Part shown: piece by piece, positions 17,546 to 25,282 of the stretch
Position numbering within the stretch: the first letter of the stretch is position 1
How the letters are laid out: each line of letters begins with the position of its first letter
Assembly (NCBI RefSeq): GCF_004119445.1
Contig: NZ_QICI01000075.1
Location: forward strand, 1-47,841
Direction: 5' to 3'
Length of the DNA: 47,841 nt
Source: Chryseobacterium sp. CH21
GTDB taxonomy: Bacteria; Bacteroidota; Bacteroidia; Flavobacteriales; Weeksellaceae
The notes under the pieces: generated by a model
Databases searched by the model: none
Told to the model about the DNA's origin: nothing
The model's input: the letters and a program-made list of their open reading frames with translations, nothing else
Made by a program: the position numbers and the translations under genes

Positions 17546-17686
17546 TTAATCAATAAGTCCGCATGATGATCCTACAGGGATACATTTTTTTACAAATGAA
17601 CACCAGAAGTATCCTGGCAGACACATCGGGATACCTCCCTGAACGGTTTTCAATTCTCTTTTTGAAAGTTTTCTTAGATTTTTCAT
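17546..17686 (-). CDS. 46-residue double-glycine-leader, bacteriocin-like peptide with four Cys
   Basis: This is a short gene with a clear design. The leader 'MKNLRKLSKRELKTVQGG' (18 residues) ends in Gly-Gly, the cleavage site used by C39-peptidase ABC exporters and typical of bacteriocin-type leaders (xLSxxELKxVxGG). The predicted core, 'IPMCLPGYFWCSFVKK' followed by 'CIPVGSSCGLID', is 28 residues with four cysteines at peptide positions 22, 29, 35 and 42, spaced to allow two disulfides or thioethers. Gene boundaries are supported by a strong terminator behind and no other frame. This leader type is common in Chryseobacterium, usually labelled bacteriocin-like protein. No C39 exporter, immunity gene or modifying enzyme is within the window. 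Function (antimicrobial, signalling or other) is unknown. Confidence 0.85.
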   Translation of the reverse strand: MKNLRKLSKRELKTVQGGIPMCLPGYFWCSFVKKCIPVGSSCGLID

Positions 17687-17837
17687 AGTAACATTTTTTT
17701 GTTTTTTTCCTACTCTAAATGCTTTTCGGATTGCGCTTTAATTTAGTAACACCAATATACAAATTTTTCGGATATAAAAACATAAACTACTCATTTTACA
17801 CAATTTACACCCAAATACCCATCTACTAACAGTATTT

Positions 17838-17890
17838 ATACTTTTGCCTTGAAGCAAAAGTATACAAAAGTTCAAGACGGGAATCATCCG
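17838..17890 (+). repeat. TATACTTTTGC-family repeat, copy 3 (best copy)
   Basis: A perfect 11-bp stem tatacttttgc/gcaaaagtata (17838-17848, 17855-17865). Its loop word cttgaa (17849-17854 region) is also complementary to ttcaag at 17872-17877, so two hairpins compete. It ends 'gacgggaatcatcc', and the foldback element follows directly. Confidence 0.8.
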
Positions 17891-17894
17891 CTAA

Positions 17895-18014
17895 AAATTT
17901 GAATGGACTCCTAAAATTTCCAAACTCGCATGAATCATTTGGCTCTTCTTCGGTTCTAAATTTCACTCATGCTCAGACAGTGGAAATTTTTTAACGGATT
18001 CCATGCAAATTTTC
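17895..18014. repeat. 120-bp foldback element with about 30-bp arms
   Basis: Arm 1 (17895-17923) begins 'aaaatttgaatgga' and ends 'aaaatttcca'. Arm 2 (17982-18014) begins 'tggaaatttt' and ends 'tccatgcaaatttt'. They are complementary over most of their length, with small gaps. The 58-base middle holds gcatga/tcatgc (17929-17934, 17968-17973), extending the fold. Confidence 0.65.
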
Positions 18015-18113
18015 TTAACGCTCCTAATTCCTAAGTCGATAGTTTACAACAAAGTATTCAATTATATTTTTTTATCTATTATTCAATAAACTATACATCC
18101 AGCTATAAAAAAA

Positions 18114-18129
18114 CCACTCTCCCGAGTGG
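18114..18129 (-). terminator. terminator of the first GGDRD-type secreted protein gene
   Basis: A ccactc/gagtgg stem (18114-18119, 18124-18129) with a 4-base loop and, on the minus strand, a run of T after it. The same stem sequence ends the paralogous gene. Confidence 0.75.
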
Positions 18130-18151
18130 CTCTCTATTTTTAAATTTGATC

Positions 18152-18559
18152 TTATTGATAAATTACTTCATCATTTTTCTTGATCTGATAGCTTTTTTTG
18201 TAAGGAGTTAAAACATAACTGTCTTTCACATGAGTTCCGCTTTTCCAGATTTTCTGTTTCCCCTGTTTATCCAGAATAATACTTTTTGCCGCTCCATCCG
18301 GAATAAACACTTCAGCTTTTGTCATGCTTTTATTGAAAATCACAGCGGTTGTAGAAGTATAACTTTTATCTGTACCGACTTCCTTAAGTTTAATCTTCTG
18401 ATTGAAAGTTTTTATACAATTATTTTTAAGCTGCGAGTAAGTATACCCTGCTGAACCAATGCAACCATGAACATCTCTATCACCTCCTAAAACAGGAGAT
18501 TTTTGAGCAAAAATACACGTACCAAGGAGCATTACACTGAATAAAATAGTTTTTTTCAT
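18152..18559 (-). CDS. small secreted protein with GGDRDxHGCIGSAGYTYS motif
   Basis: This 135-residue exported protein of unknown function has a signal peptide 'MKKTILFSVMLLGTCIFA|Q'. The mature N-terminus carries 'GGDRDVHGCIGSAGYTYS' and then 'KNNCIKTF', giving two cysteines that may pair in the periplasm. The middle has 'VIFNKSMTKAEVFIP', and the C-terminus has 'YVLTPYKKSYQIKKNDEVIYQ'-like strand-rich sequence, suggesting a compact beta protein. The next gene upstream (18680-19077) is a clear paralog with the same motif, length and terminator, so this is a tandem duplication. No partner gene hints at the role. Confidence 0.85.
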   Translation of the reverse strand: MKKTILFSVMLLGTCIFAQKSPVLGGDRDVHGCIGSAGYTYSQLKNNCIKTFNQKIKLKEVGTDKSYTSTTAVIFNKSMTKAEVFIPDGAAKSIILDKQGKQKIWKSGTHVKDSYVLTPYKKSYQIKKNDEVIYQ

Positions 18560-18635
18560 AGTTTAAATTTTTGTTTTCTGATGGGTTAAAGATATCACAA
18601 AAATGTGACATCAATTAATTTCTCTCCAAGTTACA

Positions 18636-18663
18636 AAAAAACCACTCTTGCGAGTGGTTTTTT
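18636..18663 (-). terminator. terminator of the second GGDRD-type secreted protein gene
   Basis: A perfect 12-bp stem aaaaaaccactc/gagtggtttttt (18636-18647, 18652-18663) with loop ttgc, 16 bases past the restored stop codon at 18680. Confidence 0.9.
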
Positions 18664-18679
18664 GTTTCCTGAAATGATC

Positions 18680-19077
18680 TTACTGATAGATCACTACATT
18701 ATCTTTTTTAAGCTGATATCCGCTTTTTTTGTAAGGAACCAATACATAACCATCCTTTTCCATGCCTTGGCTTTACCTCCGGCTCTGGTTAGAATGATAC
18801 TTCCTGATTCGGCATCTTTAACGAAAACCTCAGCTTTTTTCATGTCTTTGCTGAAGATTACTGCAGCTATTGAAGTATAACTTTCTTTCGGTGCTACTTC
18901 TGTTAACTTGATCTTTTGTTCAAAAGTTCTTACACAGTCCTTTTTAATTTGGGAATAGGTATACCCTGCTGAACCAATACAACCATGTGCATCTCTATCT
19001 CCACCTACAACACGTGTTTGTTGTGCAAATACTAATGAACCCAGGAACATTGCGCTAAGGAAAATTGTTTTTTTCAT
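18680..19077 (-). pseudogene. paralog of the GGDRDxHGC secreted protein, one frameshift
   Basis: This is a second copy of the small exported protein: signal peptide 'MKKTIFLSAMFLGSLVFA|Q', motif 'GGDRDAHGCIGSAGYTYS', second cysteine in 'KKDCVRTF', and 'VIFSKDMKKAEVFV'. After 'GKAKAWK' the frame as given runs into unrelated sequence. Adding one A to the run of four at about 18755-18758 lets it continue 'DGYVLVPYKKSGYQLKKD' and end 'VVIYQ' at 18680, matching the paralog's end exactly (132 residues). The conservation of the out-of-frame part argues for a consensus error. Function unknown. Confidence 0.82.
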
Positions 19078-19176
19078 ATTGATTTTTTTATATAATAATA
19101 ATAATTACCGAGTTATTATTAAAAATCATGCCAAATAAACCGTAACACACCTTCCTGTGAATAAAATTCTTTTTTA

Positions 19177-21503
19177 TTACTTAGTCCAATTAACCTTTGA
19201 ATGCTTCACATCAGCAGAGCTGGTACCAATCATAATTTCAAACTCTCCTGATTCCCAGTCATATTTCAAATCCCCGTTGTAGAATTTAAGATTTTCAGGG
19301 GTGATATCAAAAGTAACTTTTTTAGATTCTCCTTTTTTCAAAAATACTTTCTGGAAACCTTTCAATTCTTTTACCGGTCTTGTAATGCTTCCTACCATAT
19401 CTCTGATATACAACTGAACTACTTCTGCTCCGTCATAATTACCATTATTCGTCACTGTAACAGATGCCTGAACAGTCTGATTTCCTTTTGGATTGGCATT
19501 AGATACCACAATGTCAGAATACCCGAATTTTGTATAGCTTAAACCAAATCCAAACGGATACAATGGTGTATTACACTCATCCATATAGTTGGAACGGAAT
19601 CTTTGATATTCACATTTATCAGTCAGTTCCTGACTTAATGGACGACCTGTATTTTTAGCATTATAGTAAATTGGAACCTGTCCAAGGCTTCTTGGGAAAG
19701 TCATCGGAAGTTTTCCTGATGGATTTACTTTTCCGAAAAGAACATCTGCAATAGCATTTCCAGCTTCTGAACCTGCAAACCACGCATTAAGAATAGCGTC
19801 CGGTGTATCTTTTACATTCGTTAGAGCTAATGGACGGCCTGTGAAAAGAACGACAGCAATTGGCTTACCGGTTTTCTTTAATTCATTTAAAAGATCAACC
19901 TGAGACTGAGGAATGGTAATCTCTGTTCTTGAAGACGATTCACCGCTCATTTCTGCAGATTCTCCGATTGCCAGAACAATAACGTCTGCTTTATTGGCAA
20001 CATCTACAGCTTCTTTCAACAATTCTTCTTTAGAACGATTATCTCTATCTGTTTTTTGCCGTGAGCAGCATAGATGTCTTCTAATTTAGCATCATAATCA
20101 ATATTGGCACCTTTAGCAGAAAGGAATTTCACTTCTTTACCATAGTTAGCCTGAAGACCCTGCATCAGGTTTACTGCTTTATCATGTTTTGCAGCAACAC
20201 TCCAGGTTCCGGCCATGTTTAATGAATTGTTCACCAATGGTCCGATCACAGCAACGGTTCCTGATTTTTTCAAAGGAAGTACCTGGTTTTCATTTTTCAT
20301 CAAAACCATTGACTGAGCTGCAGCACTTCTTGCTACATTTCTGTTTTCCATATTGAAAACTTCTTTTGCCGCCAGTTTTGCATCTCCGTATTTGTATGGA
20401 TCAGTGAATAATCCTAAGTCATATTTTGCTTCAAGGATTCTTTTGGCTGCCAGATCTATTTCAGCCTGTGTTACTTTTCCTTCAGATAAAGATTTTTTTA
20501 ATGTGGTTAAAAATCCTTCTCCTACCATATCCATATCCACACCTGCTTTCAAAGCCAATGCAGAAACCTGCTGAAGATCTCCCATACCATGGTCAACCAT
20601 TTCATTGATCCCTGTGTAATCAGTTACTACAAAACCTTTAAAGTTCCATTTGTTTCTTAGAACTTCGGTTTGAAGCCATCTGTTTCCGGTTGCAGGAACG
20701 CCATCCACTTCATTGAAAGAGGCCATTACAGAAGCTACACCTGCATCAACAGCTGCTTTGTAAGGTGGGAAATATTCGTTGAACATTCTCACATGGCTCA
20801 TATCAACTGTATTGTAATCTCTTCCGGCTTCACCGGCTCCGTATAATGCAAAGTGCTTTACACAAGCTAAAATGGTATTTCCAACAGATAAATCTTTGCC
20901 TTGATATCCATACACCATATTCTTCGCAATTTCACTTCCTAGATACGGATCTTCACCGGAGCCTTCGGAAACCCTTCCCCATCTTGGTTCGCGGGAAATG
21001 TCTACCATTGGAGAGAACGTCCAGTTGATCCCGTCTGAAGATGCTTCTTTAGCAGCAACTCTTGCTGACTGCTGCACCAGATTCATATCCCATGAAGCGG
21101 CTAAACCTAGTGGAATCGGGAATGTTGTTTCATAACCGTGGATAACATCCATCCCGAAAATCAAAGGAATTTTCAGACGACTGTTTTCCACCGCTACTTT
21201 TTGAACGGCTCTGATTTTTTCAGCTCCTTTTATATTAAATAGTCCGCCTACTAAACCTTGTTCTACTTTTTTACCGATATCTGAACTTTTAGCCAGACCT
21301 GTGGTAAAATCACCTGAACTTGGTAAGTTAAGCTGACCGATCTTTTCATCCAATGTCATTTTAGATAAAAGATTGTCTACGAAAGCTTTCTTTTTAGCCT
21401 GATACTGGGCCGTCTGATAAGACTGAACGGGCTTGTCTACCATTTCCTGTGCAGAAAACACAGGAGCCAATGCTAAAGTGGCAATTACAATTAACTTTTT
21501 CAT
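19177..21503 (-). pseudogene. bglX: GH3 beta-glucosidase (BglX-like), one frameshift
   Basis: This exported family 3 glycoside hydrolase removes glucose from beta-glucosides. The signal peptide ends 'APVFSA|QE'. The first frame (21503 to 20016) holds the TIM-barrel domain with 'KIGQLNLPSSGDF', 'RWGRVSEGSGEDPYL', 'CVKHFALYGAGEAGRDYN' and the nucleophile region 'GFVVTDYTGI' (Asp), plus the start of the alpha/beta sandwich domain. The second (to 19177) holds 'AIGESAEMSGESSSR' with the likely acid/base region, 'LPMTFPRSLGQVPIYYN' and a fibronectin-III-like C-terminus. One base is missing in the T6 run at 20052-20057; adding it gives about 775 residues, the normal BglX length. In this PUL it probably degrades sophoro-oligosaccharides. 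Confidence 0.9.
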
Positions 21504-21584
21504 AAATCTATCTTCTTAAATTATTGTTTTTATATTTTTTAGTTTTAATTCGATCGGTTTATCTTTCAATCATTATGCGTCTGA

Positions 21585-22286
21585 CTATTTTCCTTTCTTT
21601 TTTGATAACATCCATTCATAGAACTGCGGATTTGAGTAGGCAGAATCCCATGAGTTATGATTGTCATTCGGGAAAATTACTAATTCTGCAGTTGGGTTTA
21701 CAGGGTGCAGCTTTTGGTAAAAATTAAAAGCATTGGCAGGCAGAACAATATCATCCATTCCGCCATGAAATATTTTCATATTCAAATCTTTAAATTGCTC
21801 AATATTTGCTGTCATAACCTGATCTGTAGGTGCACAAACTGAAGCTACTGCTGCAAACATTTCCGGATGTTCCATTGCCAGTTTCAATGTTCCCCATCCT
21901 CCCATAGAAAGTCCTGTAAGATAAATACGGGAAGCATCAATTTTATATTTTTTCTGAATTTCCTGGATCAGATTATATATAGTAACGGTATCCCACCACA
22001 TTCCTTCCGGACATTGCGGAGCAAGAATAGCCACGGGTTCTTTGATCAGATTTTTATAGGTAAACGGACTATGTGCCTTTACAAGATCAAGATTGGTTCC
22101 GCGCTCTCCTGAACCGTGGAGAAAAACAATCAGAGGAACATTTTCTTTTGTATTCTGGGGATAATCCAGAATATAAGACATCTTTTCCTGTCTCTTAATT
22201 TCTTTATTCAGTTCTGCTTTTATTTCCTGAGCATTGAGGCTTAAAGAAAATGGCAGAAGTAAAAGGGGAATATGTTTTAATTTCAT
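21585..22286 (-). CDS. secreted alpha/beta-hydrolase (prolyl-oligopeptidase/esterase type)
   Basis: This is an exported alpha/beta hydrolase of the PHB-depolymerase/phospholipase-carboxylesterase kind often seen in polysaccharide loci. The signal peptide ends 'LSLNA|QE'. Motifs are 'IVFLHGSGERG' (oxyanion region, residues 53-63), the nucleophile elbow 'GLSMGG' with Ser127, the acid in 'HGGMDD' (Asp178 or 179) and the base in 'NDNHNSWD' (His210). It is 233 residues, complete. It lies between the GH144-like and GH3 genes on the same strand, so it may remove ester decorations from the glycan. Substrate not determinable. Confidence 0.88.
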   Translation of the reverse strand: MKLKHIPLLLLPFSLSLNAQEIKAELNKEIKRQEKMSYILDYPQNTKENVPLIVFLHGSGERGTNLDLVKAHSPFTYKNLIKEPVAILAPQCPEGMWWDTVTIYNLIQEIQKKYKIDASRIYLTGLSMGGWGTLKLAMEHPEMFAAVASVCAPTDQVMTANIEQFKDLNMKIFHGGMDDIVLPANAFNFYQKLHPVNPTAELVIFPNDNHNSWDSAYSNPQFYEWMLSKKKGK

Positions 22287-22303
22287 GCTGCTATTTAGGT
22301 TTT

Positions 22304-22385
22304 GGCTAAAGCCGATGGATTTATTTTTTTATTTAAACGGACTCCCTTCGACTATGCTCAGGATTATAGCCCGTTTCTATTAAAT
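22304..22385 (-). repeat. GGGCT-family dispersed hairpin repeat, copy c
   Basis: The reverse complement matches 334-418 almost throughout: 'acgggctataatcctgagca', 'tagtcgaaggga' and 'ggctttagcc'. It sits between the GH144-like gene and the esterase gene and touches the last codons of the former. Its cgggct/agtccg pairing may form a hairpin inside the operon. Confidence 0.75.
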
Positions 22386-23779
22386 TATTTTATTCCATAT
22401 TTTGTTGACTGGAAACTTAGCTTTTTCAATCCCTGTTGAATTTCCGGAGCATTCATAAATAATTTCCAAAGGAATCCGGATCTGTAGTTTTCAATCATTG
22501 GAGCGATAGTTCCCTGATCAATAGCCAGGTATCTTGGGGTAAACCAATTGTTGTAATTGATTGAAGTGGCATCATAAGGACCTGCTGATCCTATGAATTC
22601 AGGTTTTTGAGTATAAATAAATCTCAGAAAAGCCATTGATTCTTTTGGAGTATAGGGAAAACTGCTCAATGCGGCTGTAGGCGTTATAACTCCGTTATCG
22701 TTATTACCCGGCATGTGAGCTGTATACCCCGCACTTCCGTCTTCATTTCTGGTATAACCGGCTGTCAATCCCCAATAGTTGGGTCCGTACCCTTTCCATT
22801 GTTTTGGATTTTCGACACAGTATTTGTAATCGATGAGGGTTTGATTTTTATTGATATCAAAGAAATTTTTCACAAGTTTATCGGATAAACCTGTAGGGTC
22901 AAGCCCGATATATGAATATTGTGCCCAGAAAAGCGGTCCGCCATATTCTTCGGCATAATTGTGTTTTACATACAGGGGTAACCCATATTTTGTTTTGTCT
23001 GTAAGGTAGGTTCCGTTTCTCGTCCAGCCTTTGTAATATGTTTCTGCATCAATGGAATAGGTAGGTGAAGATGCTGCCAGAATATAAGTGATGAGACATT
23101 CATTATATCCTTCCAAAGGAAAGTTCATTTCCCATTGATATTCTGGTGACCAGTGCCAGTAAAGTACTTTCTGACCTCCTTTGGTATACCAGTTCCACTG
23201 AATTCCTTTCCATAGCTCATCGCATTTTGCTGCGAGGGCTTTTTCTTCTGCAGTTCCGTTTTTAAAGTACTCACGAACCATCAGAATTCCTGAAGTAAGG
23301 AAAGCGGTTTCCACAAGATCGCCGCCATTGTCTTTTTTGCCAAAAGGAACTGTTTTTCCGGTTTCTCCATTGATCCAATGGGACCAGGCACCTTTGTGAC
23401 GGTCTGCCTTTGCAAGAAAATCCATGATATGAGTAAGTCTTTTTACAGCTTCTTTTCTTGGAACAAATCCTCTTTCTACTCCTACAAGTATGGTAGCCAG
23501 TCCAAATCCTGAACCTCCTGTAGTGATTACGTGTTTGTCATTATCCGGATAGATATTATCTTCATGATAACGCTCTCTTCCCAGCATTGAATTCGGTTCA
23601 GCGTAGTCCCAAAAGTATTTAAGGGCATCTTTCTGTACTCTGTCCATCAGTTGTTCATCTGTGATGTTACTTTTTACCGCTTCAATTTTTCCTGCTTCCT
23701 GTTGGGCTATAGGAGCATTTTTACAGGAATAGACAAAGAATAAAGAGGTGACAGCTATTGATAATATGTTCCTTTTCAT
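22385..23779 (-). CDS. GH144-type endo-beta-1,2-glucanase / glucoamylase-like lipoprotein
   Basis: This is an exported (alpha/alpha)6-barrel glycoside hydrolase of the 'glucoamylase family' domain (PF10091 type), the group that became GH144, endo-beta-1,2-glucanases. A lipobox 'LFFVYSC' puts it on the cell surface or in the periplasm as a lipoprotein. Typical stretches are 'DALKYFWDYAEPNSMLGRER', 'TTGGSGFGLATILVGVERGF', 'WSHWINGETG', 'DLVETAFLTSGILMVREYF', 'YQWEMNFPLEGYNECLITYI' and 'WGLTAGYT'. At 464 residues it has the usual length. It follows susC-susD and precedes an esterase and a GH3 gene, the set found in Bacteroidetes beta-1,2-glucan loci (for example the one holding BT_3567). Activity on other beta-glucans is possible. 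Confidence 0.85.
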   Translation of the reverse strand: MKRNILSIAVTSLFFVYSCKNAPIAQQEAGKIEAVKSNITDEQLMDRVQKDALKYFWDYAEPNSMLGRERYHEDNIYPDNDKHVITTGGSGFGLATILVGVERGFVPRKEAVKRLTHIMDFLAKADRHKGAWSHWINGETGKTVPFGKKDNGGDLVETAFLTSGILMVREYFKNGTAEEKALAAKCDELWKGIQWNWYTKGGQKVLYWHWSPEYQWEMNFPLEGYNECLITYILAASSPTYSIDAETYYKGWTRNGTYLTDKTKYGLPLYVKHNYAEEYGGPLFWAQYSYIGLDPTGLSDKLVKNFFDINKNQTLIDYKYCVENPKQWKGYGPNYWGLTAGYTRNEDGSAGYTAHMPGNNDNGVITPTAALSSFPYTPKESMAFLRFIYTQKPEFIGSAGPYDATSINYNNWFTPRYLAIDQGTIAPMIENYRSGFLWKLFMNAPEIQQGLKKLSFQSTKYGIK

Positions 23780-23807
23780 GAGATCTCTTGTTATAGGTTT
23801 CTAAAGA

Positions 23808-23831
23808 AGAGGAGAATTTTCATTCTCCTCT
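23808..23831 (-). promoter_or_regulatory. intercistronic hairpin between susD and the GH144 gene
   Basis: A perfect 10-bp stem agaggagaat/attctcctct (23808-23817, 23822-23831) with loop tttc, 19 bases after the susD stop. On the minus strand a moderately T-rich tail follows. It could be an attenuator or an mRNA 3'-end stabiliser that keeps susCD levels above those of the enzymes. Confidence 0.6.
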
Positions 23832-23849
23832 AATGTTTATGATTTATTT

Positions 23850-25273
23850 TTAATAGCCAGGGTTTTGAACGAAAAGTCCGTTACTCTGGTTCATAGCGTC
23901 CAAAGGAATCGGGAAAACTTCATTCTTTCCTGTTTTAAATCCTTTAGGTCCTAAATAAGTAGCAGCCTGACCTGTTCTTACTAAATCCGGGAATCTATCC
24001 ATTTCCATAGCTAGTTCCACTCTTCTTTCCTGCCAGATTGCAGTTCTAAGAGCACCCTGACTTGAAGCGGTAGTGTTACCAAGCTGAGCTCTGTTTCTTA
24101 CTTTATTAATGCTCGTAGTGGCAGCAGCAGTATTTCCTAATTCATTAGCCGCTTCAGCATTGATTAAAAGAATATCCGCAAATCTTAAAATTCTTATATT
24201 CTGGATAGAACCATAGCCACATGCATTATTATTTAAAGAAGTTGGCACATACACTTTCTGGTTCCACATATTTCCTGCCTGAGGGTCTCCTTTTTTAATT
24301 AAATCTCCTTCAAGTGTTGTTTCTCCTTCTCTAAGAATGCTTAATTCTTTTCTGATATCTCCCGGTTCAAATGCATTTTCTAACTCCTGAGTAGGCGTAA
24401 AGAATCCCCATCCAAACTGATTTCTTACCCCCTGAACTTCTGCATACTGGCTTCCACCAAATGCTGCAGAACAATCACAGTTTACTTCAAAAACAGATTC
24501 TGATCCAAATTCTCCAGCTGGTCTGAACAAATGGTTAAAATCCGGATCTAATGAATATCCCATACCAATAACCTGGTTAGAAGTATCATAAGCTTTTGGT
24601 AATCTTTCATATAAAGATATACTTTTGAAAGCAATCCTAAAGCTCCTCCTTTTGTTACTCTTCCACGGTCTGCTGCAGAATAAGTCTGAGGCAGTACTTC
24701 AGAAGCAGCAATAAGATCCGAAACGATAAAGTTATAAACTTCTGCTGTAGAATTTCTAGGTTTCAGATAGTTGCCATCTGCAGGTAATCCATCAAAGATG
24801 GGAACTCCTCCATAGATTCTTACCAGATTGAAATAGAAGTAAGCTCTCAGCATTCTGGCTTCAGCTACCAATCTATTTTTAAGCGTAGCATCCATATTTA
24901 TTTTCGGAACATTGGTAATCACCTGGTTGGCTCTGTTTACAGCCTGCCATTGTCCGATCCAATATCCTCTTACTCCTTCATCACTTACTGTATAGGTAAA
25001 ATTGTCATACGCATTAATAAAAGAGGCATCCCCAGGATTAGATCCCTTTTCTACATCATCACCAGGAACCCCAAATACATATTGTGCAGGAAAACCTGAA
25101 TTTTCCCAGCTTCTTAAAAAGCTATATATGGCACTTGTTGCCTGCATGGCATCTTCCTGCGTTGTAAAAAAAGCAGCAGCATCAGTTCGTCCTTCATCTT
25201 TAATATCCACAAAATCGTTATTACAACTTACCATTAGTGAAACCAAAGAGATTGTTAAAAATATTTTTTTCAT
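23850..25273 (-). pseudogene. SusD-like glycan-binding lipoprotein, one frameshift
   Basis: This surface lipoprotein acts as the lid of the SusCD glycan importer. The lipobox is 'SLVSLMVSC|NND'. The N-terminal frame (from 25273) shows the SusD TPR-like region: 'EARMLRAYFYFNLVRIYGGVP', 'STAEVYNFIVSDLIAASEVLP', 'RVTKGGALGLLSKVYLYMKDY'. The C-terminal frame (to 23850) holds 'NIRILRFADILLINAEAANELG', 'NKVRNRA', 'WQERRVELAMEMDRFPDLVRTG' and the closing 'NEVFPIPLDAMNQSNGLFVQNPGY'-type RagB/SusD end. One base is missing in the T4 run at 24594-24597; restoring it reads 'KAYDTSNQVIGMGYS' and gives about 474 residues. Everything else is conserved. It follows susC by 9 bases. Confidence 0.9.
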
Positions 25274-25282
25274 GATTTTTAA

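Larger units (their letters stand above)
17687..18113. other. gene-free region holding a repeat and a long foldback element
   Basis: No gene is seen. The region contains the leader of the small peptide gene (17687 to about 17800), the TATACTTTTGC-family copy 3 and the foldback at 17895-18014, then about 95 AT-rich bases without a recognisable feature. Confidence 0.6.
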
